From NCBI GenBank assembly GCA_037043455.1, contig JAWPHD010001344.1, positions 267,449 to 331,448 on the forward strand: a stretch of DNA of 64,000 nt. The letters run 5' to 3'. Shown here in pieces: positions 49,228-61,882 of the stretch; position 1 is the stretch's first letter; each line of letters opens with the position of its first letter. Below the pieces are notes generated by a model, which saw only the letters and a list, made by a program, of their open reading frames with translations, was not told the origin of the DNA and did not search any database. The DNA is from Cyrtodaria siliqua. Its lineage: Eukaryota > Mollusca > Bivalvia > Adapedonta > Hiatellidae. Both the position numbers and the translations under genes were made by a program.

Positions 49228-49635
49228 CAAAAGTAGTTCCCTGTTAAAGAGTGCTAATCTTTTTTTTTCTTTAAAACCTTTTTTTATTGCAGTTTTCTGT
49301 TATATTTTGGCTGTAACTGTATTCTGGACATGTTATTGATATTTGGAAATGCAGCTCATCATGCTTAAAGAGGGGTTGTTAGTTACTTACAAGAAAGTAT
49401 TTTCAGCAAGTTTACAAACGCTTGGACAAAAAGTCATCATTTGCTCAGCTTCTCACACATTCATACCCAGTCTACTTTCACTTTTAACATTCATATATTA
49501 AATTGTCAAAAGCATGATGTGATGCATTCAAGATACCAATTACATGTTCAGAATACAGTTACAGCCTAAAGATAACAGGAAACTGCATTAAAAAAGTAAG
49601 AAAAACAATTAGCACTCTTTTACGTAGAACTACTA
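49228..49635. mobile_element. Inverted-repeat element, AGTAGTTCCCTG ends
   Basis: AAAGAGTGCTAAT (49246) pairs with ATTAGCACTCTTTTA (49611); inside, GCTGTAACTGTATTCTGGAC pairs with GTTCAGAATACAGTTACAGC. About 400 bp, noncoding. Confidence 0.65.
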
Positions 49636-49754
49636 AGGTTTACGTTTTTAACATTTTGTCAGTCATCCTCTCTTTACTATGGAAGGGCTTGGATTACCAT
49701 TTACGCTATTGAAACCTTTAGCATATTGTGTATGAAGAGGTGGCATGAAACACA

Positions 49755-49998
49755 AAAATCATTCCCTAAATTTACCCAAATCGACCAAAATCTACTCAAA
49801 TCCACCAAAATCCACCAAAATCTACCAAAATCTACCCAAACCCACCAAAATCTACCCAAATCCACCAAAATCTATCCAAATACTTCTCAACTCTACCAAA
49901 TCCACCACAAGTATTATCAAAGTTAGGTTCAGAAATTATATAACATAAGTATTTGGGTAGATTTTGATGGATTTCGCTAGATTTTTGGGTATTTCATG
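49755..49998. repeat. 12-bp CCAAAATCTACC array with inverted partner
   Basis: About 13 copies of CCAAAATCTACC/CCACC at 49775-49905, then the complement GGGTAGATTTTGATGGATTT at 49954. Confidence 0.8.
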
Positions 49999-50401
49999 TG
50001 ACACGTCATACGTAGCGTATTAATGATAGTCAATTGTACACGAACGTACATCTTGTAAAATATATACGTGATTGTGTATAAACATGGCGTCTTTCAATTT
50101 AGAGGATATTTTTATACGATAAGAGCTATTTTTTTGTCGTCATTGCAAGATCAGCTTTTAACCTACATATAGATTGGTGAAGTAACTAACCATCAGTTAA
50201 ATACATATGAGAAGCAAACAATGTTTTTGTCATAGTTAATTTGGTTTATTGAATCAAGTATGTTTTTCATAACTACAGTAACATTCTACCGTATGTGTCT
50301 TATCATTAGTGTATTTGTCAGTTTGTCAATGCTATTTTAAGAATTGTTAATTTGTAAAACTATCATTTGTGTATTTGTTATTTTGCCAAAACTATATTAA
50401 A

Positions 50402-50479
50402 ATATTAATTTATCGAAAACAACTCTGCTTCAAGGGATCGAAAATTCGAGAAGCAGAGTTGTTTTCGATAAATTAATAT
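50402..50479. repeat. Perfect 30-bp hairpin
   Basis: Bases 50402-50431 (from ATATTAATTTATCGAAAACA to CTGCTTC) pair without mismatch with 50450-50479; the loop is 18 nt. Confidence 0.85.
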
Positions 50480-51255
50480 ATATAAATTCCCTGCAATGGA
50501 ATATACTGGAATATTTATCACAGTGCTTAGTGTCTTCACAATAAAATGCAAAAGCATTTGCAATATTAATGGGGGATGAGTGGACTTCATCGTTATATAT
50601 GATTTATGAACACCTTGAGGGTTGTTTCGTTTTTTCCCGATTTATTCGTCTCCAGAAAAGTTTGTTATCCATGCCTGCAGCATTGTCAATGTCTTCGAAG
50701 ACTTTGGACATGTAATTGTCAGAAGCGTTTAACTGAGCGTTGCGAAATAGCCGTTTTGCTTCTTTATATTGAGAGTATGTTAAGTATTCCTTCCGATTTT
50801 ATTATGCATGTGTCAGTCATTCAGTATGTATTTGCTATTTTTGTCATGCCTTTTTTAGAATTGTTAAATTTGTAATATTTTGAAAATAAACTTCATTAAA
50901 AAAAATCTGTTATGTTGTTGACAAATTTCTGTACTAAATCCCTTGTGGTTTCATGGCGGTCAATAGGACCAATAATTGGTGAAACAAAATTGGTTCATAT
51001 TTACTGGAAGTTTTTAAATGTGTTTCATTTCCCTGATTTTATATAGGAATTTTTGCCAAGCGCATCACCTTTAATCGATGCGTATATCTAATAAATAATA
51101 TTTCACTAGTTTCATTATATTGAATAAGAATAAGTCATTTTGGCTTTTATTTCATCAAAATCCATCATCTATTCAGGATTTTATGATTTTACAAGTTGTG
51201 TATTTTGATTAAAATTGCCGAGATTTACCAGTGCGGGCCTAACTAAATGTATAGA

Positions 51256-51320
51256 GTGCTACGGTTCTTCAACGTGCTCGGAGAATATACTCCGATACAA
51301 GGTATCGCCCGGTTTACGAT
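51256..51320 (-). mobile_element. SINE family 1 fragment, minus strand
   Basis: 'acggttcttcaacgtgctcgg' and GGTATCGCCCGGTTTACG match the inverted body seen at 40141-40205. Confidence 0.55.
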
Positions 51321-51639
51321 GTAGCAAATAAAACCACAAACGACACATGGGTTGTAAACCTACATTTTATTCTATGAATTAATATATGAGAGAAAACTCC
51401 CCATCGTCTATGGTTTATGGTTTATTCTAAACCCCATCTTCCATGGCTGGTTTAAAACTCGCCGTACATGGCTTGTAATTTGCTTTTTGTATTACAATGC
51501 GGACCTGCGGCGCCGTTGCGATTGTGTGCTGTTATTCTATAGGACCATTTTTTCTCATTTTTGCCCTTCGTTCCCTCTTATATAGCCGGTTAGAAACTAA
51601 ACATTATAGAGAATAAGATGATGATTCATAACAATAAGT

Positions 51640-51860
51640 ATAAAAGTCGAACAGGAAATGTAGCTTTCACAGAATACAGTAAACCCCAAAACACGCAAGA
51701 CGACAAACATGAATGGCAATGTAAAGGCATATGACGTTACAAACACAAAAAGGGTTGACAATAGGCTACCGTATTGGAACGGACAGTGGCAAAAAAGATC
51801 GCTGGTGGTTTAAACCAGGTTCTAGGGTGCACCAAACCTCACACTTACCCTAAATAAAGA
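51640..51860. mobile_element. Dispersed repeat family R, copy 4
   Basis: GAACAGGAAATGTAGCTTTC, GGACAGTGGCAAAAAAGATC, 'aaccaggttctagggtgcacc' and 'cacacttaccct' match the copies at 18425, 22010 and 28015. Confidence 0.6.
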
Positions 51861-52828
51861 TGCCGGGTAGAGTTAGTAGTTCATTCGCTTTTCACCACTG
51901 CAAACAGGATTTTAAAAGTATCGTATCGGCGTTGTAAATGAGAGGGTACGGTGGTCGGCGCTAGGGCACGTGGGTTTTTCTCGGGTTTCCGGTTTCCTCC
52001 CTCAGCAAGATCACGTTAACGTTGTTATCCGAACCGACGATAGTCATTTGTGAATCGTGTTTCGTAATATATGTAAAATAATTTAAGTTTATAAAATCAT
52101 AAAAATACACATTACAACATGTAAAGTTTGAGCCTTTGTAGAACATTTTGATTGCAATTCATTCAGCCGACATTTCATAAAAGTTCTATGTGTAACACTT
52201 TGCACTTGTTTTCCAATTTACTAATAGCGCTTTTTACCCATTAAAGAATGAAACTTCACAAGAATATGATTTCAATGAACTTGCAATTAAATATATTGCC
52301 GTAATTCGAATTTTCTGATTGCAGGTTAAATTTCTTTGTTTATATATAATGCTATTTAATATGTTCAGGATGTTAGTACCCGGTGTTTTTAAGTATTTAT
52401 TCTAACACGTATATACGTTGAAACGTTTGAATCAGTTATATGCCTTTTTGATTGAAACTGTAAATGTTGAAAACCAAATTTAGCATATAAATGTTCTTAC
52501 TTTAAACGTTTCAATAAAACAGTGTTACCTTTAACATGTTTAAAGTGAATGCGGTTACTTGTAACATTACATTTAGCGGAGTGTGTTACCTCTAACGCCT
52601 TTAGCGGCAGTCCTCTTAAGTTGTTAAATAACTGCCTTATCGCAGAACATTATGTTTGACATTCTGCTACTAAACCCATCCCAAGGCATTGATCTAGTCA
52701 AGAGTCAGCGAATACGGGAACATTATTGTGCGATGTGATGTAATTTGGCTGTACTCACTTAGAAGAAATATGAGAATTTGGACTACCAAATTATTACCTA
52801 GTACCTAGACTTCAACCCTTTTTGTGTT

Positions 52829-53492
52829 TGTGATGTCGTTTGCATTTATTATTGCTTTTGCCTTCTTGTTTGTCTGTTTGCGTGTTTGTTTGTGTTTTGT
52901 GGTTTACTGTCCTCCTTGAATGCTACTTTCCCTGTCCGATCTTTTTATATTTCTTCTCCACAACGCATGTATGTTTAACAAATCAGATCGTTTACTTCGG
53001 AGAAATGCTTAGTATGTCATTGAATGCTTGAAATGTCATTGACATCGTCGGAGTGATTATGCAATCAATCAAACGTGAGCTCCTACGATGTGTCACTGAG
53101 TGCTAGATTGATTAAATCGTCTAGGACTTAATATAACATATTTGCGGTCATTCGGTGTGCTGATATCATGGATCTTTATTTGAGTCATTCTACACAAATT
53201 ACATATGTTGTGTCAGTACAGTTACAAAAGCTTTTGGTGTTTTTAAAATTGTTTTACCCACAAATATTCAAGAGAAGTATCATTATTTTATTGCTTAAAC
53301 AATAACATAATATCCACACCCAACTTTTATCGAAACATAAGAGATAAACTATCCAAAATATGATAAAGAAATATAAAAAGATCGGACAGGGAAAGTAGCA
53401 TTCAAGGAGGACAGTCAACCACAAAACACAGAAACAAACATGCAAACAGACAAACAAGAAGGCAAAAGTAATAATAAAAGCAAACGACATCA
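52829..53492. mobile_element. Inverted repeat, ~125-bp arms, related to family R
   Basis: The left arm (52829-52955: GTGATGTCGTTTGCATTTAT through AATGCTACTTTCCCTGTCCG) is the complement of the right arm at about 53367-53492. The arm end 'gggaaagtagcattcaagg' resembles the start of family R. The spacer is about 410 bp. Confidence 0.75.
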
Positions 53493-53929
53493 CAAACATA
53501 AAATCATTACCGGCGTTTTCAATTTGATTTTAAACCCAGACATTGAACATACAATTATCTTAATATTAATAATCATATGCCTGTGATACACTTTTGGAAT
53601 TAATTGTAGAAAACAATTTTATTGACTGTTGGAGAGAACAACAATTGGACAAAAAGAGAATACTCATGGTTTCGTAGAAATCCGGTGAAAAAAGCTAATT
53701 AGATTTCTTTTTAATATCAGATAGTTTATATACTGATTTTGATGATTCAAAAATTCTCCCAGGATACCGTACAGATCATTCAATGAATAATTTTTATACA
53801 GTCTGAGCTTGGCTAATGTATAAAAGGTCAATCCTACTGGAAATTTAATAACTCTTTATTAAAAGATACAAAATATGTTGAAGAATTAAGAATAGTGATA
53901 GACAATATGCTTCAGAATATCAAAACTAT

Positions 53930-54830
53930 AACATGGATATAAGCAACATACCAATACAAGATTTAAGATTCAATATAGATGAACACTTATTTTGTGCGAC
54001 TTTACTTCTAGAAATTAGAGGTAAAGCAATAGCATACTCGTGCTATAAAAAAAGGGGAAGTAAATAAAGAAAGTGAGCTTTTAAAACAAATAGACATTCT
54101 GGAAAAAAAACAGAAACAAATTATGAACTACTTGAAGAAAAAAAGAAACAACTATTTCATATTCGTAAAATTAAATTAGAGGGTGTTTGTGTCTAAAGCG
54201 GAATGGATTAATGAAGGTGAACATATTTCTGCAGTTTAGAAAGTAGGAATTATGTCTCAAAATAATTGAACTCCTTGATATCTTCCTCTGGGACTGTTTT
54301 AAAAACACAGAATGAAATTTTAAAATTTTGAATGAAGCAAGATCACATTTTAAAAAATTATATGAAGCTAAAGAAACAGAAGATATCAACTTGAACGAAG
54401 TTTTTAAAACTTTCAATACACCAAAATTAAATGAACATTTAAAACAATAATAGAAGGAACAATTACATATACAGATATGATCCAAAGTCTTAAAAGTATG
54501 TCGAATAACATGAGCCCCGGTAACGCGGATTTACAGTTAAGTTTTATCAATTCTGGAGAGATACTTTTTAGTTAAATCAATAAATTATGCTTACTTAAGG
54601 AGTGAACTCTCTATTACACAAAGATAAGGTGTAATAATAAACACCTAAAGATAAGTTATATTTAAATAACTGGAGACCTATTTCTTTATTAAATGTATCA
54701 TATAAACTATCTTCATCATCCATAGCATTCAGACTAAAAAAATGTTCTGGGCTCTATTATTCATGAAGATCAAACTGGTTTCTTACCAGGTAGATTCATG
54801 GGAGAAACTCCATGAAGATGAAAATGTTAT
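53930..54830 (+). mobile_element. Decayed L1/Tx1-like LINE reverse transcriptase
   Basis: Scattered frames carry RT-region hallmarks of L1-type retrotransposons: FCSLESRNYVSK (54227), SLKSMSNNMSPGN (about 54488), NWRPISLLNVSYK (about 54667) and DQTGFLPGRFMGE (about 54768). Stops and frameshifts break the frame many times and the catalytic FADD segment is not present. Dead copy; non-LTR retrotransposons copy RNA into DNA at the target site. Confidence 0.75.
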
Positions 54831-55104
54831 GCCTAGATATGTATATTCTTTAACCGTTTCAATAACTTCTCCATTTATCGTGAATTTAAAGTTTTCCGGT
54901 TTGTTTGATCACTTATTACTTTTTCTGTGAACTGAGTTTTTATACATTGTTAAACATGATAATCTCTTATCTATTCTGCAAATGTAAATATATTTCTTGG
55001 CTACAAGAATAAGGTCATTTAGAGCATTCTCTAGTGTTATATCTCCAAATATTATGTTACTTATATCTAATGTTAAATTATTAAGATGTTTTAAAATCTT
55101 GAAT

Positions 55105-56345
55105 TTGGAAGCAAAGTCTGGCTGGCCTTGTTAGATATCAAGGGCGCATTTGACACGGTTTGGCACAACGGATTATTTGTCAAACTAAGTAAACTTGGTA
55201 TAACCGGAAAAAATTGGCGAATTATAAACATTTATATACGAATTTCAAGTATACAGCTTGAACAGTCAAACTATGGCGCAAACATACTTAGACTGAAAAG
55301 AGGTAACCCTACCCTCTCTAATGATATGCATTGATTGCAACCAGCCCTTCCAATCTTCAAAAGCTACTTGACATAGTCTAACAGTACTCCAAAGCTTGGA
55401 ACGTCGACATCAACGCGTCAAAATCCTTCGGCTCCAACAAAAGTACAACTCTCCAGAGGCTCCTACATGGCGATCAACGTAACCTCTGCCGTGCACTTAG
55501 GTATTCGACACGATATTCTCCTTAAAAGTCGGGAACGCACAACCGAGTGTGTCAAGAATGTCTTTCACGCAATGATAGGCCTAACATCCCTTCAATCTTT
55601 TAACGTCAGTTAATCTTTATAGAAAAAATAGTCGTCCCAACAGCCTTTTACGGTTGTGAACTATCATATGCAGAGCTGTCCATGATCAATAGGTTACAGC
55701 AGTATGTGGCTAAGCGTATACAAGGATTCCCTGTTCGAAACATGTTTTTACATAAACTTTTATCGTTGCCGACTTCCACAATAAGTCAACACATTTTCTT
55801 GCGTCGCTACTTGCAATTTATAAAGGGAAACAACTCTGTACGGAGGGGCTTCATCCCCAATATTTTTCAATATTCTCTGCAAGTATAACCTGCATCATAT
55901 ACTGAATGACTTTATGAAATATCCACTTTCTCTACCAAGTAAAGTCTTCAAGCTAAATCATCTATTAAGAGGCTGGAATCTAACCTTTGGCCTTGGAGGG
56001 TTAACAATGATATAGACTTTATAATATTCAGAGAGATCCACCAGCAAATCACCCCTGCCTTATTGTGGTAATTGCCGTCCAGTAGAAACAAGCATTCTAT
56101 AGCGATTAGTATATCCAGACTCTGGGTCGTGGTTGCCACCAAACAGGACTCTATCTGCCTTGTCTGTACACCATTCACTTTACGATCGGCCCATATTATC
56201 TCGCAATGTTCGAGCCTGCTTAGTGCAAGAATGCGATTTACGAATGATGTACACAATTTTGTAAATCCTGATTTGAAAAATGAATCAGAGGATGATATTT
56301 TTTTTTATTTTGCATGTAAGGTTCTTGGTGGACCACTAAACACCG
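55105..56345 (+). mobile_element. Second decayed LINE reverse transcriptase relic
   Basis: Different from the L1-like relic upstream. RT motif A reads LLDIKGAFDTVWHNGL at about 55128 with its catalytic Asp. The YADD region is reduced to SNDM at about 55318, followed after a frameshift by ATSPSNLQKLLDIV. The C-terminal part reads PTAFYGCELSYAELSM and RLQQYVAKRIQGFPVRN (55640-55735), FLHKLLSLP and FLRRYLQFIKGNNSVRRGF. The palm between motifs A and C is deleted; several stops. Inactive. Confidence 0.75.
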
Positions 56346-57236
56346 ACATTGACGAGGTCAGGTAACTTAGTTATTATCACCCCGTATCAAGGTTTGCGAG
56401 CATTTGTTTACGAGTATTTGAACATATTACTAAAACGACGTAGCAAGTGTATTTCATTTGAGATACAATATTTGTGTTAAAACGTGACAAAATGGTCATG
56501 TACCACTGGTATAATTTATACGTCTGTAGAAAGCTTATCTAAAATGTAACCAAATTTTATTGCTTAACCAATAACATAATATTCATTTTGAAAAAAGTAA
56601 AACATTTTTGATAATTTTAATTTTTTATTAGTTACCCCCTGCAGAATTGCATGTCCAAATTTCAATTTGTTAAAAATTAATTTGATTTTCTCAAAACTGA
56701 TAAATTTTATTGAACCAGTAACTAGAGCACGGTAATGTACGTATTTGAATTAAAGTTAGTTAATAACTGGCCGTTAAAATAAAATAGATATTTTTTTTAT
56801 AAATCTCAGCATTAATTGTGTGGTATATTTTATGTTATTCCTGTTACTACACTTAATATGCAGTTTATTAAGAGTTACCTCTCACAACAAAAATGACTAT
56901 AGATGTCAGCAGTAGTGCTTCCTGAATTAAAACAAAAATGATATTTGAAGACTGAAGTTTTATGAAAGAATCTTTTAAAAAATGAATCGAGGAATATGTA
57001 CAAAAGACATTTGTTATGTCATTCCTGTTACCGACAAATATGTTTGTTAATAAAATATTTTAGTAATGTTGAGGTATATTCTATGTCTGCATTGAGGTTA
57101 TCTGTTAGATTGTTGTTCAAATTGTTAAGTGACACTTCATTGTGACCTTGCACTTGGATATTTATGTGAGAATCGTCAATACTGTTACCATTACAAAAGT
57201 AACAGCAATGACATATTTTGGTAACAGTATTAACAA

Positions 57237-57285
<49 letters not shown>

Positions 57286-57730
57286 CTGAAAAGAAATATA
57301 AGACTTAATCTTGTTACAGTGTCATACGTGCATACATAAAAGCATAAATAATACTATTTCTGATCTGAGTATCAAAGAACGATCAAAACAAGTACATGTA
57401 AAATGGATACAGGGTTAAAAGGAATTGACCTGTGTGAAGCTGACGTGGGTATTTTGCGATGGCGCGCCGTCGAAATTCGTTCTAGTATTTACATTAGTTT
57501 TCCGTCGCTTTAGTACCAACAAGAACGTGGCTTGGAAGAATTATAATAAAACTAGTGCAAGAGAGACAACTAACGTCAGCGTATTTTCAAGTGGGACACC
57601 CTTTAAATTAATATGAATGCGTAGTAAATAGAAATGTATTCGAATTAAGACACCATTTCCTGACAGAAGCAATCAAGTTAATGTAAATATAATTTGTTTA
57701 AAGCCACGTATTTTTTAATTTACATTAACC
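56346..57730. other. Intergenic with (AT)n microsatellite
   Basis: (AT) repeated about 22 times at 57239-57284. Nothing else recognised; the 63-codon frame at 57425 has no known motif. Confidence 0.5.
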
Positions 57731-57740
57731 GATTAACCAC

Positions 57741-57840
57741 AGTTGTCCGATTGATAATACGAGCCTCTGGGATGGTAAAGACTGCGCTTAAAATACTCTC
57801 GCCTCTCACCGCTACAGACTGAATCCCACTGGGAGCTCAA
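57741..57840 (+). mobile_element. tRNA-derived SINE fragment, plus strand
   Basis: CTCGCCTCTCACCGCTACAG and 'actgaatcccactggga' match the head of the SINE at 30825, in the opposite orientation. Confidence 0.5.
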
Positions 57841-57879
57841 CATGAAAAATAGATATTTGACCAAATTTACCTCTCCCCC

Positions 57880-58728
57880 ATCCCACGTACCAACCCCTCC
57901 CCCCACCCTACCACCCCACACCCCTATATACCCAGCCCCATAGGATATACACTGTAATCCATTCATCAAATGTTCATAACGATACATATTTAAAAAAAAA
58001 ACTGTTACCCTCCAACCACCACCCACCCCCTCCAACCCCAAACCCTGGGAAGACGTTCGAGTTTTAAATAATAAATAATTTCACATGCTGTGTATCTCTT
58101 TCATAGACGACTATTATACCAATTAATGGGCAAAAGTATGAAAAATGACATCGTAATTGAATGATTAGTGTACTTTATGCCACTTCCTCCAGGCCCCACC
58201 GATGACGTAGGAGGAACAAATGTATACAGTGTAATCCCATCATCATAATGTTTCATTTAAGACAAACAAACAACAACAAAAACTCCAAATCCCCCCCCAA
58301 CTCCACCCCCACCCCCACCCCCACCCTCCGCCACCATACACACAATCCCCACCCTGGGCCCCCGGGCAGACGTCCAAGTTTAAAATAATAAAATCGTTTG
58401 ATATGTTGTTTATCTTTTATAGACGATTACATACTTATGTGCAAGAATATAGAAACCTGACAGTGTAATTGAATCTTTAGTGTATTTGACATTTTGACCC
58501 CCCTGAGGGACCCTGGGTGCGAGCAATCATCATAATGTTTCATTTGAGACATAATTACAAATTTATTTATTTTTAAAAATACCCCAAATCACCCCCATAC
58601 TCCCCATACACACACCGCCACCCACCCTGGGTCCCCGGGCAGACGTCCGAGTTATCTTTCATAGACGATTACATATACCAAGTTAACTGCTTTTTTGGTG
58701 TATTTGACCTTTTGACCTCCCCCTCCAC

Positions 58729-58761
<33 letters not shown>

Positions 58762-58955
58762 ACTGAGGGGCCCTGGGCTCGGATCCAAAAATAATGTTGC
58801 TCTTGCACGCCGTCATCATATGGTGAAGTCATACCCTAAGATTAGTTGAATTCCGTTCAGCGGTTTAGGAGGAGATGCGGTAACGGACGGACGGATAGAC
58901 GGACAAACGGAGGCGATTTTAATATACCCTGTTTTTTTTTCAAAAACGTGGGTAT
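57880..58955. repeat. C-rich degenerate ~300-bp array with CGGACGGA end
   Basis: Three to four units with CAGACGTCCGAGTT or variants, 'ttcatagacgattaca', 'cataatgtttcatttgagac' and long C/A blocks. A pure C run spans about 58730-58760. It ends with 'ggtaacggacggacggata' at about 58879, the complement of the (CCGT)n heads seen elsewhere. Confidence 0.65.
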
Positions 58956-59755
58956 AATAATAATTGATTGTAGCTCAGTCCAAAACTTCTAATACTCCTA
59001 CTTCTCTCCAACTTTAAGCTATTTCTATCCCTACTAATTCTATATAAATTCTCTTTATATATTACGTGTATTGCAAGTTGTTGCATCATTAAGATAAGTT
59101 ACTATATTTAAGCGAACGTTAATATTATATGTAACACAATAATTGATTCGCACTTTCGGCGTTTTTTTTTTCTCTCAGTTTTCAACATCGGTAGTGAATG
59201 GTCAATTACAAGATGGGGGATCACACGGTTCGCGCAAACCGGTAGAATCGTCCCGAAGAGTAGGCCTTTCTTTACCGTTTAATTTTACTGCGCGGATTTA
59301 TATTTACTATGGAGCAAACAGACTTTTCAGTATTGCATTCCATTATTGTTTCTGTTGTCAGATTTACGAATAAACTATAAAACAATAATCTCACACTCTG
59401 TGCTATGGCATAAAGTTCAGAAAAATACGCTCCTTGCATGAAATGCGTATACTATTATAGTAAATATGAAGACAATTTCGCTCGAAGCAAGGCATTTTTG
59501 AAACCACATGAACCCTAATAAATATAATTGGTTCCAAGAAATGCATTTGAGCCATTTGTGAGTCAGGTGACACGGCTTGGATTAGGTTCAGGTCCTATCG
59601 CGTAATGCAACTCTTAACGTAATATTACGATACGTGTGGCTATTGTATAGTATAGCTGGTAATCTATGTTTCGTTGCATATAGTATTGTATTCTGATTTT
59701 AAAATATATTTAATTTACATCGATTGCGAAACAAGTCTTGCAACTTAGATTAATC
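58956..59755. other. Intergenic, nothing recognised
   Basis: No coding, RNA or repeat signal I can support. Confidence 0.4.
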
Positions 59756-59757
59756 AC

Positions 59758-59905
59758 TCTCGATGGCTTCCTGGGTAGAACCAGTACTAAGCAATGTGGA
59801 TTAATTATCTTGCTCGAGGATAGATAACGTGGCCGGAGAGATCGAACCCACGACCACTCGAACTAGAGTTCGGGCGCTCTACCACTGAACCACGCACTCC
59901 ACTAC
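59758..59905 (-). mobile_element. tRNA-derived SINE, minus strand
   Basis: On the minus strand from about 59900: GTGGTTCAGTGGTAGAGCGC (box A), 'ctagttcgagtggtcg', box B GGTTCGATCTC, then the body ending TACTGGTTCTACCCAGGAAG. The 3' side does not pair with the 5' acceptor strand, so it is not a tRNA gene. Confidence 0.65.
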
Positions 59906-60095
59906 CTCTGATAAAACGTCAATAAACTTTAAACTCTTTACTTTTCACTTATACTGAAGTAATCCGTAAAAATATAGCATTGTCCTATATAGCCGAAGAT
60001 ATATAATATAATGCGAAAGGACATTTCTAAGCGATGTTATTGTAACCGGGTACAGGTAAATGGTGAATAATCGATCCCTAACCGTATGTTCTCGA

Positions 60096-60150
60096 TAGAC
60101 CAGTGGTTAGAGCGTGGGGTTCGAGTCCCGGTTGAGGAACGATTTTTTTC
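60096..60150 (+). repeat. tRNA-like relic lacking the anticodon arm
   Basis: GACCAGTGGTTAGAGCG (box A-like) is followed almost directly by GGGTTCGAGTCCCGG (box B). The anticodon arm is missing. Probably a SINE head relic. Confidence 0.45.
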
Positions 60151-61619
60151 TCCACCTGTTTTTATTTGGTGGCTCGTCCGGGAGCTCCTGAGAGAACACT
60201 AGAGAGTACCAATCTCCTTTCCCTACACCGTCTTTTCTCTAAACGTCTTTAAGTACAATACAAAATCTACCTGTCTGTATCTTATGTCTTCCTATACACA
60301 ACGCTACATACATTCTCACTACAGTAGGAACGCCACGGACCTATAACATATCAGTTCTGTTCGCATTTTAAACTCCGCGAACATGGACTATTTCTTTGTA
60401 TTTTACGGACTATTTAACGAATTTTCAATAAAGCAGACGCCAATTTTTACACCCGAAATTGGGCGCGCTGCGTCGGCGAGACACTACGGGAACCTATGGA
60501 GTTCGAACAACACGCGTACAGTGTTTCATACCGTAGATAATGTAAAAACTAATACTACCGGACGAAATAACGTCCATTATGTGTCAACACGATGCAGTGT
60601 TGTGACTGACAGGTCACCGGTGACATAACTTGACACGTGAAATTGACATGTTGGTCAAATTGGATTTGGGATTACTGTCTGCTGCTAGAGGTCCATGATC
60701 AAGGTATTTGTTTTGTCATTAAATGTGTTTGTTATAAACAGTAACACCACTTTTAGATCGTACATAATTTAGACATTAGCCAAAAATAGGCCTAAAAAGT
60801 GGCGTATACGGTTTAATAGAAAGTCATATTTTTCGTTGTACTCGATCTTCAGTAACTGATGTACAGTAAACTGTAGAAACGTTTCGTGAATAAAACATTT
60901 ACTAGTAGAATTGCTATCAATGTCCCCAGCACCCCTCCAACCCAAGTACGGTAGATGGGGTGTGGGGTAGATGAACTGCATACCGAAAACAAGGAGGGGA
61001 AAGGAAACTAGAAACCCCCTCCACCCCACCCCCACCCCTCAGATGCATGAATGTAAATTGTTAGCGTTGTCTCTATATCGTTATGTTATTCCATTTCTCG
61101 CACATTCGTGAATACATAACCCGATACAACTACCATTGAAACAATGTAAACTGCATAGACATTTGACTGAAATCGGTCAGGATTCATATTTATGTACAGT
61201 AAAGTTTTGAGGCAAGGAAGTGACTTTTGAATTGACATTTATCTTACATTTATTACTTACTTTCTGTTGCGAAATAAACAACGCAGTTTCGAGAAAGTAC
61301 ACTTCACTTAAAGCCTTTAAGGAGTGGAGCTACTACGCTTGCCTCCATGTGTCTCAAAGAAATGACTATTCATGGCTGAAATATGCTGTGAAAGTGGAAC
61401 AATGATTTTAATGGATCTCCAGTTAGGCTACATTATATTTTACATTATAATGAATGATGAGAGTGTTTTATTACATTGACCGTGTTATTGAGCACAAGTA
61501 GTATCCATGCTTATTTAATTAGTTCTTCTTTTATCTTTTCTTTTAAATATGTTACATTATGTATAACAAGGATAACTATGTCTGTTTGATCATTGAACAT
61601 GGATTGATGTTGTTTTCAG

Positions 61620-61715
61620 AAAGGCCTCAAATGTGAATCGTGACCTAGCAGCTCTAAGTGAATTGATACTGACGACTTCAGATATCAAGCTATTAATCCA
61701 TTGGATCATATGGAG
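61620..61715 (+). other. Possible exon of an unidentified downstream transcript
   Basis: A block bounded by TTGTTTTCAG (to 61619) and GTGAGA (61716). One frame is open (31 full codons, containing DLAALSELILTTSDIK) with no family match. Could be a coding, UTR or noncoding exon, or chance. Confidence 0.25.
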
Positions 61716-61882
61716 GTGAGAGCTTTAAAAGTTTTTGCACTTGTGTAGTTCTTTAATGAGCTTGTGTATGCTTGCCGGTGCTGTCAAGTTAGAGTAAAAC
61801 ATGTTTCAGTGATATTGCAGCGTGATTGTCAATGAGCTCGGTAAACTACATGTACTGTTACATGCGAAAACAAGTTGTGTTA

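Noticed and set aside
58730..58762. Long pure C run as a biological signal
   Set aside because: Homopolymer of this length sits in a C-rich degenerate array and its exact length may be a sequencing artefact.
59758..59905. tRNA gene on the minus strand
   Set aside because: Box A and box B are good, but the 3' side does not pair with the 5' acceptor strand and a SINE body follows.
60383..60628. 81-codon open frame on the plus strand
   Set aside because: No family motif and no clear splice or promoter context; kept only as background to the uncertain transcript at 61.6-62.9 kb.
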